A DNA stretch of 64,000 nt. Origin: Hymenobacter nivis (GTDB lineage Bacteria > Bacteroidota > Bacteroidia > Cytophagales > Hymenobacteraceae). The stretch spans positions 1,736,001-1,800,000 of the forward strand of contig NZ_CP029145.1 of the NCBI RefSeq assembly GCF_003149515.1, read 5' to 3'. The notes beneath the pieces were generated by a model, which did no database searches, had not been told where the DNA came from, and saw only the letters and a list, made by a program, of their open reading frames with translations. Shown piece after piece: positions 16,048 through 24,510 of the stretch (positions within the stretch are counted from its first letter, which is position 1; each line of letters opens with the position of its first letter). Position numbers and translations under genes: made by a program.

Positions 16048-18105
16048 ATGCGCCAACCTGCTACCTATTTTCATTCGACCTCGCCGCTGGCTGATTTCCG
16101 CGGCGCGGTGCGCCTTTTGGTGTTGTGCCTGGCCCTGGTGGGCTGCCCGGCGCTGGCCATTGCCCAAAGTTTTTTGCACGCCGCGGGGCCCAAAATCGTG
16201 AACGCCAGCAACCAGGAAGTACTGCTGAACGGCGTGAACCTGGGCGGCTGGGCCTTGCAGGAAGGCTACATCATCAAGCCCGGCTGGCCGGGCATCAACG
16301 GCAAGCAAACCCAGGGCACGGTGAAGCAGACGCTCTATAATGCCGGGATGACGGACGCCGCCGTGGAGGCCTTTTACCAGGGCTACCGCGACAACTTCAT
16401 CACCAAGCCCGACATCGACTACCTGGCCGCCCGGGGCTTCAACTGCGTGCGCTTGCCGCTGCACTATGACCTGTTTCTGACGCCGGCCCAGCGGGCGGTG
16501 CGCAACAGCGTGCTGCGCGGCACTACGACGTATGCTTCCTACGTCAGCACCCTGACCGACTGGTACAACGGCAACCAGCTGTTCGCGGACCCGGCCAATA
16601 TGGAAGCCTTTCGGATGATTGACAACACGCTGGCCTGGTGCGCGGCCAACAACATGTACGTCATCCTCGATTTGCACGCCGCGCCCGGCTCACAGGGCAC
16701 CGACGTGAACATTGCCGATGCCCTCCAGCCCCTGGATTTGTGGAACCGGGCCGTGTACCGCGACATCACCGTGCGGCTGTGGGAGGCCGTGGCGGCGCGC
16801 TACAAAAACGACGCCCGCGTGGCCATGTACGACCTGATCAACGAGCCCAACAACGTGCCCAGCAACCCGCCGATTCACGACCTGTTCCAGCGCCTCATCA
16901 CCGCCGTGCGGGCCCAGGGCGACAACCACCTGCTGCTCATCGAGGGCAACGGCTTCGGCAACGACTTCAACTACATGGAGCCCTTCACCTTCGCTAACGC
17001 GCCCAACCTGGTGTACAACTCGCACCGCTACAGCAACACGGGTTACCTGATGGATAACGGCGTGAACTCGACTGGCGGGGGCCCCAACAGCCTGCGCTTC
17101 ATCGGCAACCTCCAGAACTTCCGCACCCAGTACAGCGTGCCCATCTGGGTGGGCGAAACCGGTGAGAACAGCCCTGGATGGATGCACGATGCGGCCACCA
17201 GCCTCAACTCGGTAGGCATTGGCTGGTGCAACTGGACGTACAAGCGCTTCGACGCGAACCCCAACGCGGCCTTGCTGCGCATCACCCCGCCCTTCATCGT
17301 GGACGGTCCCGGCGGCCTGCCGCAGGTGCTGGAAAACATCAAGTTTGCCAACTGCGTGCCCAACCCCGACGTAGTGAGCGCCATTGCGCCCAACCAGAAC
17401 GGCTTGGTGAACTACCCCGGCGGTGGCAGCTACAACGGCGGGCCGGCCGTGCCCGTGGGCCGCACCGTGTGGCTGCGCGGCGCCAACGGCAAGTACGTAT
17501 CCGGCGAAGACGGTACCCGGACCATGACCTGCAACCGGGCGGACTATGGCGCCTGGGAAGCGTTTTTGGTGGTGGCCAGCGGCTCCCGGGTGGCCCTGCA
17601 GAGCCAAGGCAAGTACGTGTCGTCGGAAAACGGCATGGCCCCCATGACCTGCGGCCGGTCGTACGCTTCGGCCAATGAGACGTTTGACTGGCTGGGCAAC
17701 GCGGACGGCACCGTTTCGCTGCGCGGCACCAACGGCAAATACGTGTCGAGCGGGGACGGCACCCAGCCCATGACCTGCACCAGCGCCACCGTTGCGGGCA
17801 CGGAAACCTTCAATTTTGGCCTGATACCGGCCGGCACAGTGCTAGCCGGCCGGGCGGCCGGCGCGGCTACCACCGGCTTCTACCCGAACCCGGTGGCCGG
17901 CCGCCTCACCTACCAGCTGCCCGCCGGCGGCAGAGCCCACCGCCTGACCGTGGTGGACACCGCGGGCCGCCAGGTATTCAGCCGCACCTTCGACAACACG
18001 GGGCCCCAAAACACCGTCGACTTATCGGGGCTGAAGAGCGGGTTTTACGTGGTCCGCCTGTCCGGCCCCGCCTTTGACACAAGCTTTAAAATCACCAAAC
18101 AATAG
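16048..18105 (+). CDS. GH5 glucanase with C-terminal beta-trefoil and T9SS domain
   Basis: A 685-residue secreted enzyme. The signal peptide ends near AIAQS (40). The GH5 barrel (about 45-450) has GVNLGGWALQEG, RLPLHYD, acid/base E266 in YDLINEPNN and nucleophile E370 in IWVGETGENSP. Residues about 478-600 hold three tandem beta-trefoil units of about 41 residues with the fascin-like pattern LRGxNGKYVSSxDGTxPMTC. A T9SS type A sorting domain closes the protein (about 610-685). By neighbours it probably acts on beta-1,3- or beta-1,6-glucan, and the trefoil probably binds the polymer (inference). The gene lies just after the IS-split repeat, which may have separated it from the upstream transcript. 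Confidence 0.87.
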   Translation: MRQPATYFHSTSPLADFRGAVRLLVLCLALVGCPALAIAQSFLHAAGPKIVNASNQEVLLNGVNLGGWALQEGYIIKPGWPGINGKQTQGTVKQTLYNAGMTDAAVEAFYQGYRDNFITKPDIDYLAARGFNCVRLPLHYDLFLTPAQRAVRNSVLRGTTTYASYVSTLTDWYNGNQLFADPANMEAFRMIDNTLAWCAANNMYVILDLHAAPGSQGTDVNIADALQPLDLWNRAVYRDITVRLWEAVAARYKNDARVAMYDLINEPNNVPSNPPIHDLFQRLITAVRAQGDNHLLLIEGNGFGNDFNYMEPFTFANAPNLVYNSHRYSNTGYLMDNGVNSTGGGPNSLRFIGNLQNFRTQYSVPIWVGETGENSPGWMHDAATSLNSVGIGWCNWTYKRFDANPNAALLRITPPFIVDGPGGLPQVLENIKFANCVPNPDVVSAIAPNQNGLVNYPGGGSYNGGPAVPVGRTVWLRGANGKYVSGEDGTRTMTCNRADYGAWEAFLVVASGSRVALQSQGKYVSSENGMAPMTCGRSYASANETFDWLGNADGTVSLRGTNGKYVSSGDGTQPMTCTSATVAGTETFNFGLIPAGTVLAGRAAGAATTGFYPNPVAGRLTYQLPAGGRAHRLTVVDTAGRQVFSRTFDNTGPQNTVDLSGLKSGFYVVRLSGPAFDTSFKITKQ

Positions 18106-18128
18106 CCCTCCTTCCCATCAGCCTGCCA

Positions 18129-19619
18129 ATGCCCCCATTGATGCCTCAAAAACTTCTTCCCCTGCTGCTGCTGCTGGCGTGCAGCGCGGGCCCCGCAGCG
18201 GCTCAGTCAGCTCCGAACGCTGGGGCCCCGGCCGCGCCGTACTCGGCCGCGGGCCGCAGTACCCGGGCCTTCACCACGGCCCAGGGCACCGATTTGCGCC
18301 TGACGGCCGCCCCGGCCCCGCTGGCGTTCCAGCCCGCCGGGCAGCCGCTCGAAACCCAGGTGTGCGTGTTCGTCGACCCCAACCACCGCTTCCAAACCCT
18401 ACTGGGCATTGGCGGGGCCCTGACGGACGCCTCAGCCGAAACCTTCTTCAAGCTGCCCAAGCCCCAGCAGCAGGAATTTCTGAAGGCCTACTACAGCCCC
18501 ACCGACGGCATCGGCTACACGCTGGCGCGCACCCACATCGGCAGCTGCGACTTTTCGAGCGGCAGCTACACCTACGTGGCCGACAACGACGAAGCGCTGA
18601 AAACCTTCAGCGTGCAGCACGACGAGCAGTTCCGCATCCCGTTCATCAAGCAGGCCCAGGCCGCAGCGGGCGGCAAGCTGACGATGTTCGTGAGCCCCTG
18701 GACGCCGCCGGCCTTCATGAAAACCAACCACGACCTGCTGCACGGCGGTAAGCTGCTGCCCCAGTTCCGCCAGGCCTGGGCCAACTACTACGTCAAGTTC
18801 ATCAAAGAATACGAGCGCCAGGGAATTCCAATCTGGGGCCTGTCGGTGCAGAACGAGGAAATGGCCACCCAAAAGTGGGAATCGTGCCTGTACACGGCCG
18901 AGGAGGAGCGCGACTTCATCAAGAATTTCCTGGGGCCCACGCTAGCCAAGGGCGGCCTGGGCGCTAAGAAGCTCATTGCCTGGGACCACAACCGCGACTT
19001 GCTGTTTCAGCGCGCCAGCACCGTGCTGGACGACCCCGCCGCCGCCAAGTACGTGTGGGGCATCGGCTACCACTGGTACGAAACCTGGACTACCAGCGGC
19101 ATGCTCTTCGACAACGAGCGGCGCGTTCACGAGGCTTTTCCCAACACCAACCTATTGTTCACCGAGGGCTGCGTGGAGAACTTCAAGTTCGATCACGTGA
19201 ACGACTGGGCCCTGGGCGAGCGCTATGGCCACTCGATGGTAAACGACTTCAACGCCGGCACCGTAGGCTGGACGGACTGGAACGTGCTGCTCGACGAAAC
19301 CGGGGGCCCCAACCACGTGGGCAACTTCTGCTTCGCGCCCATCATCGCCGACACCCGCACTGGCCAGCTCCTCTACACCAACGCTTATTACTACATCGGC
19401 CACTTCTCGAAGTTCGTGCGCCCCGGGGCCCAGCGCGTGGCCGCCACCGCCAACCGCGACTGGCTGCAAACCACGGCCTTCCGCAACCCCGACGGCAAGC
19501 TGGCCGTGGTGGTGCTGAACACCGGCGACAAAAAGCAGGACTTCCAGCTCTGGCTCAACGGCCAGGCGGCCCCCACCACCAGCCTGCCCCACTCCATCAT
19601 GACGTTCGTGGTGGACTGA
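18129..19619 (+). CDS. GH30 family glycosidase (beta-1,6-glucanase or glucosylceramidase type)
   Basis: A 496-residue secreted enzyme, 23 bp after the GH5 gene. The signal peptide is at 1-26. The GH30 fold is shown by GIGGALTDASAETF, RTHIGSCDFSSGSY, SPWTPPAFMKTN, acid/base E243 in LSVQNEEMATQKWESC, GYHWYETW, nucleophile E346 in LLFTEGCVE and WTDWNVLLDETGGPNH. The C-terminal beta domain holds VVVLNTGDKKQDFQL. Bacterial relatives include glucosylceramidase-like enzymes and beta-1,6-glucanases (subfamily 3); in this PUL the second is more likely (inference). No T9SS domain is seen, so it may be periplasmic. Confidence 0.9.
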   Translation: MPPLMPQKLLPLLLLLACSAGPAAAQSAPNAGAPAAPYSAAGRSTRAFTTAQGTDLRLTAAPAPLAFQPAGQPLETQVCVFVDPNHRFQTLLGIGGALTDASAETFFKLPKPQQQEFLKAYYSPTDGIGYTLARTHIGSCDFSSGSYTYVADNDEALKTFSVQHDEQFRIPFIKQAQAAAGGKLTMFVSPWTPPAFMKTNHDLLHGGKLLPQFRQAWANYYVKFIKEYERQGIPIWGLSVQNEEMATQKWESCLYTAEEERDFIKNFLGPTLAKGGLGAKKLIAWDHNRDLLFQRASTVLDDPAAAKYVWGIGYHWYETWTTSGMLFDNERRVHEAFPNTNLLFTEGCVENFKFDHVNDWALGERYGHSMVNDFNAGTVGWTDWNVLLDETGGPNHVGNFCFAPIIADTRTGQLLYTNAYYYIGHFSKFVRPGAQRVAATANRDWLQTTAFRNPDGKLAVVVLNTGDKKQDFQLWLNGQAAPTTSLPHSIMTFVVD

Positions 19620-19669
19620 GGGGCCCCTACCAAGTTGTTTGAGTCAGCTAAAAAGTATTCCCGAAGGTC

Positions 19670-19774
19670 ACGCTCATCTATTGTCCGCGCAGTCGAAGCA
19701 TCTCTCCCGCAGCAGTAATCAATAATTTAGTCAGCGGGAAAGATGCTTCGACTGCGTGGACAATAGATGAGCAT
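19670..19774. repeat. Family A palindromic repeat
   Basis: The arms 19670-19710 and 19734-19774 are nearly perfect complements containing GCTCATCTATTGTCCGCGCA and GTCGAAGCATCTCT, with a 23-nt AT-rich loop. It lies between two PUL genes and could end or stabilise the upstream mRNA. Confidence 0.85.
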
Positions 19775-19810
19775 AACGTTCTTTTTAATGCAAAACTTCA
19801 CCACTCACTT

Positions 19811-21115
19811 ATGAACAAACGCATCATGGGGGCCGGCCTGGCGCTGGCCTTTGCTACCCTCGCCGCAGGGCCCCGGGTTGTGCCCGGGGCCGGAAAGCCT
19901 GGGGCCGTGAAGGTCGAAATCCGCCTAGCCGGGGACCGCTACGAACTGCTGCGCGCGGGCAAGCCCTACTTCGTGCGGGGGGCTGGGGGCGGGCAGTTTC
20001 CGGAGCGCATCGCGGCGTACGGAGGCAACTCCATCCGCACCTGGGGCACGGGCGACGCGCCTCAGGTTTTGCGCGCCGCCCAGGCCAACGGCCTGACCGT
20101 GATGCTGGGGCTGGACGTGGCCCGCGAGCGGCACGGCTTCAACTATGCCGACCCGCGGGCCGTGGCGGCGCAGCTTCAGAAAATAAAGGCCGAAGTGCTC
20201 AAGTACAAAGACAACCCCGCGGTGCTGCTTTGGGGCATCGGCAACGAGTTGAACCTGGAGTACACCAACCCCCAGGTGTGGGACGCGGTGAACGACATCG
20301 CCAAAATGATCCACGAAGTGGACCCCAACCACCCGACTTCAACCGTTTTGGCCGGGGCGGCCCCGCGCGAAGTAGCGTTCGTTAAGGCCCGGTGCCCGGC
20401 CGTGGACGTGCTAGCCATCAACACCTACGCCGGCCTGGCCACCCTGCCCGAGCAAGTGCGCACCGCCGGCTGGACGGGGCCCTACTTGGTAACCGAATGG
20501 GGGCCCACCGGCCACTGGGAATCCCAGCAGCTGCCTTGGAAAGCGGCCGTTGAGGAAACCAGCAGCCAGAAAGCGGCCGTGTACCAGCACCGCTACGAAG
20601 CCTCGGTGCTGCAAGACCGGGCCCACTGCCTGGGTGCGTACGTGTTCTTGTGGGGCCAGAAACAAGAGCGCACGCCCACCTGGTACGGCCTCTTCACCGA
20701 GGACGGGCAGGAATCGGAGGTGGTGGACGTGATGCAGTACCTGTGGAGCGGGCACTGGCCCCGCAACCGCGCCCCGCACATCGCCAGCCTGCGCCTGAAC
20801 GGCCACGCCGCCGCCGATACCGTGTACCTGCGCGCGGGCCAGCGCTACCCGGCCGCAGCCGACGTGGCCGACCCTGACCACGACGCCCTGACCTACCGCT
20901 GGGAGCTGCTGCCCGAAGCCACCGACCTCAAAAACGGCGGCGATCGCGAAAGCCGCCCCGCGCCCCTGCCGGGCTTGCTCACCACCCCGGCCCCGGGCCA
21001 GGCGCAGGTGCAGGCCCCCGCGCAGGCCGGCGCCTACCGCCTGTTCGTCTACGCCACCGACGGCCACGGCAACGTGGCAACCGGCAACGTTCCCTTCTAC
21101 ATCAAAGCCCAGTAA
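19811..21115 (+). CDS. GH2-like TIM-barrel glycosidase
   Basis: A 434-residue protein with an N-terminal signal-like helix. Residues about 45-310 resemble the catalytic barrel of GH2 enzymes without the usual N-terminal sandwich domains: YFVRGAGGG, SIRTWGTGD, acid/base E146 in LLWGIGNELNLEY and nucleophile E229 in YLVTEWGPTGHWE. The C-terminal 110 residues (RNRAPHIASLRLNG, ADPDHDALTYRWEL, YATDGHGNVATGNVPF) look like a Cadherin/PKD-type domain. At 434 residues it is much shorter than classic beta-galactosidases. Similar proteins accompany laminarin PULs; exact specificity is unknown. Confidence 0.75.
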   Translation: MNKRIMGAGLALAFATLAAGPRVVPGAGKPGAVKVEIRLAGDRYELLRAGKPYFVRGAGGGQFPERIAAYGGNSIRTWGTGDAPQVLRAAQANGLTVMLGLDVARERHGFNYADPRAVAAQLQKIKAEVLKYKDNPAVLLWGIGNELNLEYTNPQVWDAVNDIAKMIHEVDPNHPTSTVLAGAAPREVAFVKARCPAVDVLAINTYAGLATLPEQVRTAGWTGPYLVTEWGPTGHWESQQLPWKAAVEETSSQKAAVYQHRYEASVLQDRAHCLGAYVFLWGQKQERTPTWYGLFTEDGQESEVVDVMQYLWSGHWPRNRAPHIASLRLNGHAAADTVYLRAGQRYPAAADVADPDHDALTYRWELLPEATDLKNGGDRESRPAPLPGLLTTPAPGQAQVQAPAQAGAYRLFVYATDGHGNVATGNVPFYIKAQ

Positions 21116-21250
21116 GACACTTCACCAGGCCGTGCCAGCCGGTTGGCGCGGGCTGGCGCTGCCTCTCCAGTGAAAAACTCTTGCTTTAAAAACCTAGGGT
21201 TACTTCCCAATTTATTGGAATAGTTATTCGCTTGTTATCAAAAGTTTATA

Positions 21251-21300
21251 GTCAGGATGTCCGGCTCATCTGGCGTCCGCTTGCCGAAACCTTTCTACTA
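21251..21300. repeat. Half copy of the family A repeat
   Basis: The stretch around CGGCTCATCTGGCGTCCGCT followed by GCCGAAAC matches one arm of family A, with no partner arm nearby. Confidence 0.55.
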
Positions 21301-21429
21301 CTTTGCCTGCATCATTCAACAGAGCAGGAGATCTATGATGAGCGGTTCCGCCCCTCAGCCGCGCTGGGGGCCCCAGCAGCCAACCTGACCGCGTTCACGC
21401 GCTACGCCGGTACCGAGGAAAGCCCAAGC

Positions 21430-21759
21430 GCTGCGCACCGCCATGCACTTGCGGTGGCGGCACTTCAATCGGAATGAGTGCTTTCCCTTTCCCACCGCTG
21501 ACGGACGCGCCTACCGCTTCACGGCCAGGGACGAACTCCAACTGGCCTAGAGCCGCGGCCGCATTGTGAGCGGCACGCCCGCGCAGAGGAAGGCTGGGTT
21601 CAAGCGCTTGGCCAACGTGGCATCGACAAAATCCCCGCCGTCACCATCACGGCTGACTTCTGGGACCAGCGGCACCCGTATGAGTTGCTGGCGGAGGCGT
21701 TTGCGCTGCCGGCCGCGCGGCGGCTGGTGGGGGCTGGAATGTCTCCCAGCCCAGCTTGA
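21430..21759 (+). pseudogene. Decayed gene remnant of unknown family
   Basis: Two protein-like stretches lie in different + strand frames. One (about 21430-21550) reads LRWRHFNRNECFPFPTADGR and YRFTARDELQL, then hits TAG at 21548. The other (about 21568-21759) reads EEGWVQALGQRGIDKIPAVT then ADFWDQRHPYELLAEAFALP, then TGA. Together they look like one gene broken by a frameshift. I do not recognise it. Its end overlaps the 3' end of the convergent TSUP gene. The rest of 21116-21646 has no gene. Confidence 0.3.
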
Positions 21760-22513
21760 GGATGAACGTGCTGACGATACCTAAAAACAGCACCCGCACG
21801 AAGCCTGTGCCGCGCCGCAGCGCCACCTGAATGCCCAGCGTGGCGCCCAGCACGTTGCACACGGCCATCGGCAGCGCCACTTGGTAGATGACCTGCTTCG
21901 TGTACACGAAGTAGGCCAGCCCGGCCACGTTGGTGGCCATGTTCACGAATTTGGCCGAGGCCGAGGCCGTCAGGAAATCGTAGCCAAACAGCCCCACGAA
22001 AGCAAACAGCAGCAAACTGCCCGTGCCGGGCCCAAAAAACCCGTCGTAAAACCCAATGGCGGCGCCCAGCACCACGCCCACCAGTACCTCGCGGCGGCCG
22101 TGCAGCCGCGGCGCGTGCGTGCTCCCGAAGTCCTTGCGCCACAGCGTGTATCCGGCCATTAGCACCAGCAAGGCCAATACGAGCGGCCGCACGGCTTCTT
22201 TGTGCAGCCCGCTCACCGTCCGGGCTCCCAGCAGCGCGAAGCCGCCCGCCACCAACGCCGTGAGAGCCACCGTGCGCCAGCGCAGCGGCACCGCCGTAGG
22301 GCCCGTGAGGTAGCGCCGCAGGGCCGCCACGGTGCCCGCCAGGCTGGCCACTTTACCAGTTCCCAGCAGCGTGGCCACCGGCGCGCCGGGCAGCAGCAGC
22401 AGCAGCGCCGGCAGCTGGATGAGGCCCCCACCGCCCACGATGGCATCAATAAAGCCGGCCACAAACGTAAAAAAGCACAGCAGGGCGATGGTCGCCACCG
22501 AAATTGTCTCCAC
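21647..22513 (-). CDS. TSUP (TauE/SafE) family membrane permease
   Basis: A 288-residue polytopic membrane protein with about eight helices. The family hallmark GFIDAIVGGGGLIQLPAL is near the N-terminus (19-36), and its internal repeat GFYDGFFGPGTGSLLLF is in the middle. The last 35 residues are Pro/Ala-rich and may be replaced sequence, because they overlap a decayed remnant on the other strand. TSUP proteins export or import sulfite, sulfonates or related organic anions; the substrate cannot be told here. Confidence 0.88.
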   Translation of the reverse strand: METISVATIALLCFFTFVAGFIDAIVGGGGLIQLPALLLLLPGAPVATLLGTGKVASLAGTVAALRRYLTGPTAVPLRWRTVALTALVAGGFALLGARTVSGLHKEAVRPLVLALLVLMAGYTLWRKDFGSTHAPRLHGRREVLVGVVLGAAIGFYDGFFGPGTGSLLLFAFVGLFGYDFLTASASAKFVNMATNVAGLAYFVYTKQVIYQVALPMAVCNVLGATLGIQVALRRGTGFVRVLFLGIVSTFILKLGWETFQPPPAAARPAAQTPPPATHTGAAGPRSQP

Positions 22514-22580
22514 GAATACTACGCTTAGCCACTTGCGCCAGGTACTCGGCTAGCCACCTGAATAAGCGAAAAGATACTTT

Positions 22581-22618
22581 AGGCGGTCATGCTCGTCTAG
22601 CGTCCACTTGTCGAAGCA
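22581..22618. repeat. Half copy of the family A repeat
   Basis: GGCGGTCATGCTCGTCTAGC followed by GTCCACTTGTCGAAGCA matches one family A arm; no complementary arm follows before dnaB ends. Confidence 0.55.
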
Positions 22619-22663
22619 GGACCGTTTTCATTGTCGCAAATAACTCTCAGTCAACTGCCCGAA

Positions 22664-24307
22664 TTAGAAGGGCGGCTCCTCGTACTTGTTCAGGTTACCC
22701 TTCGGGAATGGTACCGGCGACTCGTTAATCTTTGAGCCCAGCCGGATGGTGTTGGGCGCAAAATTGTTGCCGTTGCCCCCGCTCGGCTCGTCATCGAAGT
22801 TGCTTGCGGGCAGGCCCTGGGGCTGATAGCCGCCCGCGTCGCCGAAGCCCCCCCCGAACCCACCGGCCTCACTGTCAAGATCAGCAAATTTGGTGAAGCG
22901 GCCGATGAACTTGAGCTGCACGGTTTCGAGCGAGCCGTTGCGGTGCTTGGCGATGATGACCTCGCCCATGCCCTGCGTGGGGTTGCCCTCGGCATCCTGG
23001 TCGAGGCCGTAGTATTCGGGGCGGTACAGGAAAATTACCATGTCGGCGTCCTGCTCAATCGAGCCCGACTCGCGCAAATCGCTCAGCTGCGGTTTCTTGT
23101 CGCCGCCCCGCGTTTCCACCGAGCGCGAGAGCTGCGACAGCGCCAGCACGGGCACGTTCAGCTCCTTGGCAATACCCTTGAGGGCCCTGGAGATACTGGC
23201 AATTTCCTGCTCGCGATTGCCGCCGCGGCCGTCGGTGTTGCCGCTCATCAGCTGCAAGTAGTCCACGATGATGAGCTGCACGTCCTTCTGCGAGCGCAGG
23301 CGGCGGCACTTGGTGCGCAGCTCGCGGATGCTCAGGGCCGGCGTATCGTCGATGTAAATCGGGGCCGCCGAGAGGTCGGTAATCTTGTGGTTGAGCTGCT
23401 GCCACTCGTGGTCGGCCAGCGTGCCCTTCTTAATCTTGTCCGAATCCAACTCCGCCTCGGCCGAAATCAGACGGTTAACAAGCTGAAGCGACGACATTTC
23501 CAGCGAGAAAATGGCCACTGGCCGCTTGAATTCCACCGCCGCGTTGCGCATGGCCGACACCACGAACGCCGTTTTGCCCATGCCGGGGCGGGCCGCAATA
23601 ATCACCAGGTCAGAGGGTTGCCAGCCGCTGGTTACGCGGTCGAGGGCGGTGAAGCCGGAGGGCACGCCGGTGAGGCCATCCTTCTGGTTTTTCTTCTCTT
23701 CCAGCTCCTTGATGGCCTTGCCCATCAGGCTGCGCATATCGTCGAAGTTCTTGCGAATGTTCGATTCCGACACTTCGAACAGAGCCTGCTCGGTTTGGTC
23801 GAGTAAGGCAAATACGTCGGTCGTGTCCTCGAAAGCGTCGCGCTGGATTTCGCTGGCAATGCGGATCAGCTCGCGCTTGATGGCCGCCTCCGTGATGATG
23901 CGGGCGTGGAACTCGACGTTGGCCGCCGAGTTCACCTTCATCGTCAGGCCGGCCACGTAAAACGCACCGCCGCAGGCTTCCAGCTCGCCCAGCTCACGCA
24001 GCTCGTGCACCACGGTGAGCTGGTCGATGGGCTCCGACTTATCAAACAGGCTGATGATGGCCTTGAAAATGCGCTGGTGCGAATCCTTGTAGAAGCTTTC
24101 GGGGCGCAGAATGTCGATAACCGACGTGAGGGCATCTTTTTCAAGCATCAGGGCCCCCAGCACGGCCACCTCCAGCTCCAGGGCCTGGGGCGGCAGCTTG
24201 CCGGCGGCGCTGGCCTGGAACGGCTGTCCGCTGGTGCCGCGCCCCGCCCAAGCGGCTTTAGCACGGGCGGCGGATTGCTTGACGCGGTCGTCCATTTCGT
24301 CTGGCAT
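22664..24307 (-). CDS. dnaB: Replicative DNA helicase DnaB
   Basis: This hexameric helicase unwinds DNA at the replication fork. From the ATG at 24307 it is 547 residues; an upstream ATG at 24322 would add five. The N-terminal domain (LPPQALELEVAVLGALMLE, to about 180) binds primase. The RecA-like C-terminal domain has Walker A ARPGMGKT, the H2 region FSLEMSS, Walker B LIIVDYLQLMSG and LSQLSRSVETRGGDKKP with the arginine finger region. A Gly-rich tail of about 80 residues, with FGGGFGDAGG, is longer than in E. coli DnaB (471 residues) and fits Bacteroidota versions. The gene stands alone, divergent from the Mur ligase gene. Confidence 0.96.
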   Translation of the reverse strand: MPDEMDDRVKQSAARAKAAWAGRGTSGQPFQASAAGKLPPQALELEVAVLGALMLEKDALTSVIDILRPESFYKDSHQRIFKAIISLFDKSEPIDQLTVVHELRELGELEACGGAFYVAGLTMKVNSAANVEFHARIITEAAIKRELIRIASEIQRDAFEDTTDVFALLDQTEQALFEVSESNIRKNFDDMRSLMGKAIKELEEKKNQKDGLTGVPSGFTALDRVTSGWQPSDLVIIAARPGMGKTAFVVSAMRNAAVEFKRPVAIFSLEMSSLQLVNRLISAEAELDSDKIKKGTLADHEWQQLNHKITDLSAAPIYIDDTPALSIRELRTKCRRLRSQKDVQLIIVDYLQLMSGNTDGRGGNREQEIASISRALKGIAKELNVPVLALSQLSRSVETRGGDKKPQLSDLRESGSIEQDADMVIFLYRPEYYGLDQDAEGNPTQGMGEVIIAKHRNGSLETVQLKFIGRFTKFADLDSEAGGFGGGFGDAGGYQPQGLPASNFDDEPSGGNGNNFAPNTIRLGSKINESPVPFPKGNLNKYEEPPF

Positions 24308-24510
24308 GTGATAATGAAGCAATTGTAAATAAACGCCAGGAAATTGGCAAAAACTACGGCGGGCCCGAATAACAAAGCTAACCCCGGAAGGGGGTAAACC
24401 GGCTCATAAAATCGTGACCAGCCAGGGGCCCGGGCCCGGTTTGGCGGTCAGTTTTTGTACTTTCGCGGCCCCGAACGTGGCCACTGGCCTCGCACGCTTA
24501 TTTTCTTCGC

